A stretch of DNA of 64,000 nt. Origin: Saprospiraceae bacterium. Lineage in GTDB: Bacteria > Bacteroidota > Bacteroidia > Chitinophagales > Saprospiraceae. Made by a program: the position numbers and the translations under genes. Positions 60,709 through 64,000 of this stretch are shown here, piece after piece. Location: positions 1 to 64,000 of the forward strand of contig JAIYAV010000126.1 of the NCBI GenBank assembly GCA_027488855.1, written 5' to 3'. Every line of letters begins with the position of its first letter. Position 1 is the first letter of the stretch. Under the pieces are notes generated by a model. That model saw only the letters and a list, made by a program, of their open reading frames with translations, had not been told where the DNA came from and did not search any database.

Positions 60709-61773
60709 ATGAATCTTAACGAACTCCGTCAATCCAGACAACTCTTATTGGAAAGCATCAGCGGCAGCCGGGCTTATGGGCTGGCTTTGCCTAGTTCCGA
60801 TACCGATTACAAGGGGGTATTTGTTTTGCCCAAAAAGCAATTTTATGGCCTGCACCAACTCGATCAGGTCAATAGCCCCAGCAATGACGAGGTATTTTAT
60901 GAATTGCGGCGCTTTGCCGAATTGTTGGCGAAAAACAACCCCAATATCCTGGAAATGCTGAATGCGCCAGCCGATTGTATCGTGTATCGGCACCCCTTGT
61001 TTGAGTTGTTCAAACCGAGTGATTTTTTGTCCAAACTCTGCCGCGATACCTTTGCGGGCTACGCGATCACCCAAATCAAAAAAGCCCGAGGGCTCAACAA
61101 AAAAATCCACAACCCCCAGGAACCGGAGCGCAAAACACCCCTGCATTTTTGTTATGTGGTTAAAAACCAGGGCTCAATCGCATTGCTCAAATGGCTGGAA
61201 GCAAATAATTTGCAGCAAGAACGCTGTGGCCTGGTCAATATTCCCAACATGCGGGACATGTATGCCCTGTTTTATGACCCCAGTGGCGAATTGGCCTTCA
61301 GCGGAGTCATTCAAAAAGACAGCGCCAACGAAGTCGCCTTGAGCAGTGTACCTAAAGGGACTGAGCCTTTAGCGATTATGTCCTTCAACAAAGATGGCTA
61401 CTCGGCCTATTGTAAAAGTTACCGCGAATACTGGGAATGGGTCAAACTGCGCAACGAAGAACGTTACCAAAATACCTTGCAGCACGGCAAAAACTACGAT
61501 GCTAAAAACATGATGCATACCTTTCGTTTGCTGGATATGGCAGCGGAGATATTGCGGGATGGGGAGGTAATTGTGCGCCGACCCAACCGCGAAGAGTTGT
61601 TGGCCGTGCGGCGTGGGGAGTACTTGTACGAGGATTTGATCCTGCGGGCAGAGGAAAAAATTGCTTACATCAATGAATTGTACGAGAACTGTACTTTGCC
61701 GGAGTTGCCAGATTTGGAAAAGATTGAGGATTTGATTTTGGAGGTACGGGAGCGTTTTTACGCACAAAACTAG
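60709..61773 (+). CDS. COG3541-type predicted nucleotidyltransferase
   Basis: 354 residues. The polymerase-beta-like motif is GSRAYGLALPSSDTDYKGVF: GS followed by DxD (residues ~19-36). The family resembles YcgL-type DNA/RNA nucleotidyltransferases. A helical second half (AKNMMHTFRLLDMAAEILRD, REELLAVRRGEYLYEDLILR) continues the family pattern; the middle (TPLHFCYVVKNQGSIALLKW) is less usual. Members may act on tRNA or protein tyrosines; no substrate is proven. It begins just after the rho terminator, so it is probably read from its own promoter. The next gene starts only 6 bases after its stop. Confidence 0.78.
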   Translation: MNLNELRQSRQLLLESISGSRAYGLALPSSDTDYKGVFVLPKKQFYGLHQLDQVNSPSNDEVFYELRRFAELLAKNNPNILEMLNAPADCIVYRHPLFELFKPSDFLSKLCRDTFAGYAITQIKKARGLNKKIHNPQEPERKTPLHFCYVVKNQGSIALLKWLEANNLQQERCGLVNIPNMRDMYALFYDPSGELAFSGVIQKDSANEVALSSVPKGTEPLAIMSFNKDGYSAYCKSYREYWEWVKLRNEERYQNTLQHGKNYDAKNMMHTFRLLDMAAEILRDGEVIVRRPNREELLAVRRGEYLYEDLILRAEEKIAYINELYENCTLPELPDLEKIEDLILEVRERFYAQN

Positions 61774-61779
61774 CTGCAG

Positions 61780-64000
61780 ATGCCTGATTCAACTACCCTT
61801 GTTTTTCCACCACATGTACATTTTGCCCATTCCTGGCGGAAGTACCAGCAAAAAATTCTGGAGGAAACTGACCTCTTGTTCACCCAGCGCAAATTCCATT
61901 TGGTAGCACCGCCGGGCTCTGGTAAAACGATTCTGGGCTTGGAATTGATGCGCTTGGTCAACCGTAGAACCTTAATCCTGACCCCAACGCTGGTCATTCG
62001 AGAGCAATGGATCGAGCGTTTGAAGCAGGATTTTGGGGTAGAAGACGATTGTGATTGGATCAGCCGAGACCTCCGTCAGCCTGCTTTGCTCACGGTCTGT
62101 ACCTATCAGGCATTGTACCATGCCTGGAAAGCGAACCCTCAAATTCTTGGTCAACTTCAAGAAGCACAAATCGAAACCCTGATCGTAGATGAATGCCACC
62201 ACCTACAAAAAGAATGGTGGAAACCTTTGATCAGCCTGAAAAAAGAGCTCAGCCCTCTGCTCATCGCCCTGACGGCGACTCCCCCTTACGACGTTAGCAA
62301 CTTTGAATGGGCGCGATACCATGAATTGTGCGGGGACATTGACGAGATCATTTACACTCCAGAATTGGTTGCGGCAGGAGACCTTTGCCCACATCAGGAT
62401 TATTTGTACCTCTGTCTGCCCCCGGACGCAGCATCGGTGGAGATACAAGATTTTCATCAGGCTATTGCTGATTTTACCGAAAATTTGCAACACAATCACC
62501 GTTTCATCAATTTGCTCAAAGCACATCCTTGGCTGAATGAACCAGAACTTCACACTGAAGCAATCTATGAAAATCCAGCCTATTTCTCGGCCTTGCTGAT
62601 TGGATTGGAAGGTTTGGGCAAAGTGGCACCCTTGAGTGCTTTGGGCATCATTGGGGCGGATGAAAGCCAAATTCCGGCACTTTCATTGGATTGGATGGAG
62701 ATTTTGTTGCAAAATGCCTTGTTCAAAGACCCTTATTTTGAACCCTTTTTGAAAGAAGAACCCATTGAGCGTATCCCCAAAACGCTGCGTCGGATTGGGG
62801 CGATTGAGAAAGGCAAGGTGCATTTGAAAGAACCCCCTCAGCTCGGCAAACAACTGCGCAACAGCATCAGCAAGCTCAATGCCATTGGGGAAATTGCCAA
62901 AATTGAAGCCCTAAACCTGGGGCAGGAATTGCGCATGGTAATTTTGTGCGATTACATCCGCAAAGAATTGTTGCCAGCGGATGAACTGGATGATCCAAAC
63001 CAAGATCAACTGGGGGTAGTGCCCATTTTTGAATCCTTGCGCCGTGCTTTTCCCTTGGGATTGGAAATTGGGGTATTGAGTGGTTCGCTGATCATTGTTC
63101 CCAAAGCAAGCGAGGGGCTTTTGGATCAGGTTTTGTCAAAATGGAACATTCCGCTGGGCGACGTTCGGCGCAATGCCTTGAAGCACGATTCCCTTTATCT
63201 GCACATTGAGCCCATCAGTGCCAAGGCCAAAACGGCCATTGTCAATGTCATTACGGCACTTTTTGCCCAAGGTGGCATTCAGGCTTTGGTGGGCACCACC
63301 GCTTTGTTGGGAGAAGGCTGGGATGCGCCGGAAATCAATACGCTCGTACTAGCCACTTTTGTGGGTTCACACGTGTTGTCCAACCAAATGCGGGGAAGAG
63401 CCATTCGGGTACATCGACAACTCAAAGAAAAAACCGCCAACATCTGGCACTTGGCCTGTATCGATCCTCGCTCATCGGAAGGTGGAAGTGATGTAGCGAT
63501 GCTAAAACGGCGAATGTCCACTTTTTTTGGCCTCACTCAAAACGCGCTGCCTAGCATCATGAGTGGGATGGATCGCTTTGCTTTGCCTGCCCTGCCCATG
63601 GCTTCCTCCGAGCTGGAGCAGTTCAATTACAACATGGCGCTGTACGCCAAAGCCCGCCCCCGTTTGCATCAGGTTTGGCGAGAGGCAATTGGGAAAGGCT
63701 ATGCCGTGCAAGACAAGGTCAGGGTCTCGCATCAGCCCAACCCCGTCTTTAATGGAAAAAAGAAAATAGCCCTGGAGCAGGCTACCGAGGTATACCGAAG
63801 CGATTTTAAACGTTTCAACACATTTACCGCAATTTGGGTAGGGGTGGCATTCGTTTTGGTCGCTTGGGGGCAGTTCATCGGCTGGGATTGGGGCATCCTC
63901 CTGTTCGGCATTGTAACTGCCATTTTGCTATTGAGCGCGCTGGATTTTTCCCAATTGCGGCGCTTGCGTTGGGTGCCTCAAATTACCCAATATTTTAGAG
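61780..64000 (+). CDS. DEAD/DEAH superfamily 2 helicase, 5' part, C-terminus off the window
   Basis: At least 740 residues; the reading frame is still open at the end of the window. Helicase motifs run in order: HSWRKYQQKILEET, Walker A VAPPGSGKTILGLE, TPTLVIREQW, TLIVDECHHLQKEWW (DECH box), LIALTATPPYD, and late TTALLGEGWDAPEINTLVLA with NQMRGRAIRVHRQ (motif VI arginines). A hydrophobic pair at the end of the visible part (FTAIWVGVAFVLVAWGQFIG, WGILLFGIVTAILLLSALDF) suggests a membrane-anchored helicase. It probably forms an operon with the nucleotidyltransferase, whose stop is 6 bases upstream. The link to defence or RNA repair is inferred. Confidence 0.85.
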   Translation, partial: MPDSTTLVFPPHVHFAHSWRKYQQKILEETDLLFTQRKFHLVAPPGSGKTILGLELMRLVNRRTLILTPTLVIREQWIERLKQDFGVEDDCDWISRDLRQPALLTVCTYQALYHAWKANPQILGQLQEAQIETLIVDECHHLQKEWWKPLISLKKELSPLLIALTATPPYDVSNFEWARYHELCGDIDEIIYTPELVAAGDLCPHQDYLYLCLPPDAASVEIQDFHQAIADFTENLQHNHRFINLLKAHPWLNEPELHTEAIYENPAYFSALLIGLEGLGKVAPLSALGIIGADESQIPALSLDWMEILLQNALFKDPYFEPFLKEEPIERIPKTLRRIGAIEKGKVHLKEPPQLGKQLRNSISKLNAIGEIAKIEALNLGQELRMVILCDYIRKELLPADELDDPNQDQLGVVPIFESLRRAFPLGLEIGVLSGSLIIVPKASEGLLDQVLSKWNIPLGDVRRNALKHDSLYLHIEPISAKAKTAIVNVITALFAQGGIQALVGTTALLGEGWDAPEINTLVLATFVGSHVLSNQMRGRAIRVHRQLKEKTANIWHLACIDPRSSEGGSDVAMLKRRMSTFFGLTQNALPSIMSGMDRFALPALPMASSELEQFNYNMALYAKARPRLHQVWREAIGKGYAVQDKVRVSHQPNPVFNGKKKIALEQATEVYRSDFKRFNTFTAIWVGVAFVLVAWGQFIGWDWGILLFGIVTAILLLSALDFSQLRRLRWVPQITQYFR

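Overview
The window reads as a chromosome segment of a Bacteroidota bacterium, most likely a Saprospiria-type (Haliscomenobacter/Lewinella-like) member. This is an inference from four things: several large exported proteins with type IX secretion (T9SS) C-terminal sorting domains; a PorV-family outer-membrane protein next to a TonB-dependent receptor; promoters of the TTG-N19-21-TAnnTTTG type (clear before rpsT and the tRNA-Thr gene); and a Rho factor with a long charged insert. The closest named species cannot be fixed from sequence reading alone.

Layout. 1-8.1 kb: the end of an acetoacetate-CoA ligase, a VCBS/FG-GAP T9SS protein, a rhomboid protease whose tail is encoded by an 18-base homopolymer, a 162-bp hairpin element, proA, a 22-bp direct duplication around a palindrome-rich insert, and a DUF2071 protein. 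8.2-12.1 kb: a giant DUF11-type T9SS protein. 12.2-14.6 kb: a RelE-type toxin-antitoxin pair and a STAND-type ATPase/DUF234 gene with 51-bp tandem repeats at its 5' end. 14.7-19.6 kb: a GH127 beta-L-arabinofuranosidase, a lipoprotein and an S41 peptidase. 19.7-30.2 kb: core metabolism (2-oxoglutarate dehydrogenase E1, ribosomal protein S20, a TetR regulator, the beta-oxidation pair fadJ/fadA) interrupted by a second ATPase/DUF234 gene, then a TolB-like protein. 30.5-35.4 kb: a 53-residue protein, a second ~160-bp hairpin element, an ATP-grasp-like/aspartoacylase-like pair, moaE, a TPM-domain protein and tRNA-Thr(CGT).

35.5-39.9 kb is an accessory island beginning just after the tRNA gene. It holds a DUF433 antitoxin-like gene with a truncated DUF5615-like partner, a gene remnant with in-frame stops, an unknown two-gene operon (182 aa plus a 373-aa TPR protein), and a second two-gene operon of an unknown 250-aa protein and a PIN-domain protein. 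Both intact pairs overlap by ATGA. This is the best candidate in the window for an undescribed toxin-antitoxin or defence-like system.

40-52 kb: a metallophosphoesterase/PA14 protein, an Asn-rich lipoprotein, a 144-bp inverted-repeat element, and an apparent outer-membrane operon (TonB receptor, 1336-aa exported protein, PorV-like protein). 52.6-64 kb: VanZ-like and TPR proteins, then the translation-related minus-strand run serS, zinc peptidase, frr, rpmH, and on the plus strand rho, a nucleotidyltransferase and a helicase that runs off the end.

Intergenic regions are unusually rich in short inverted-repeat elements of at least four kinds. The two ATPase/DUF234 paralogues, each preceded by tandem repeats sharing a core sequence, suggest mobile or recombining modules.
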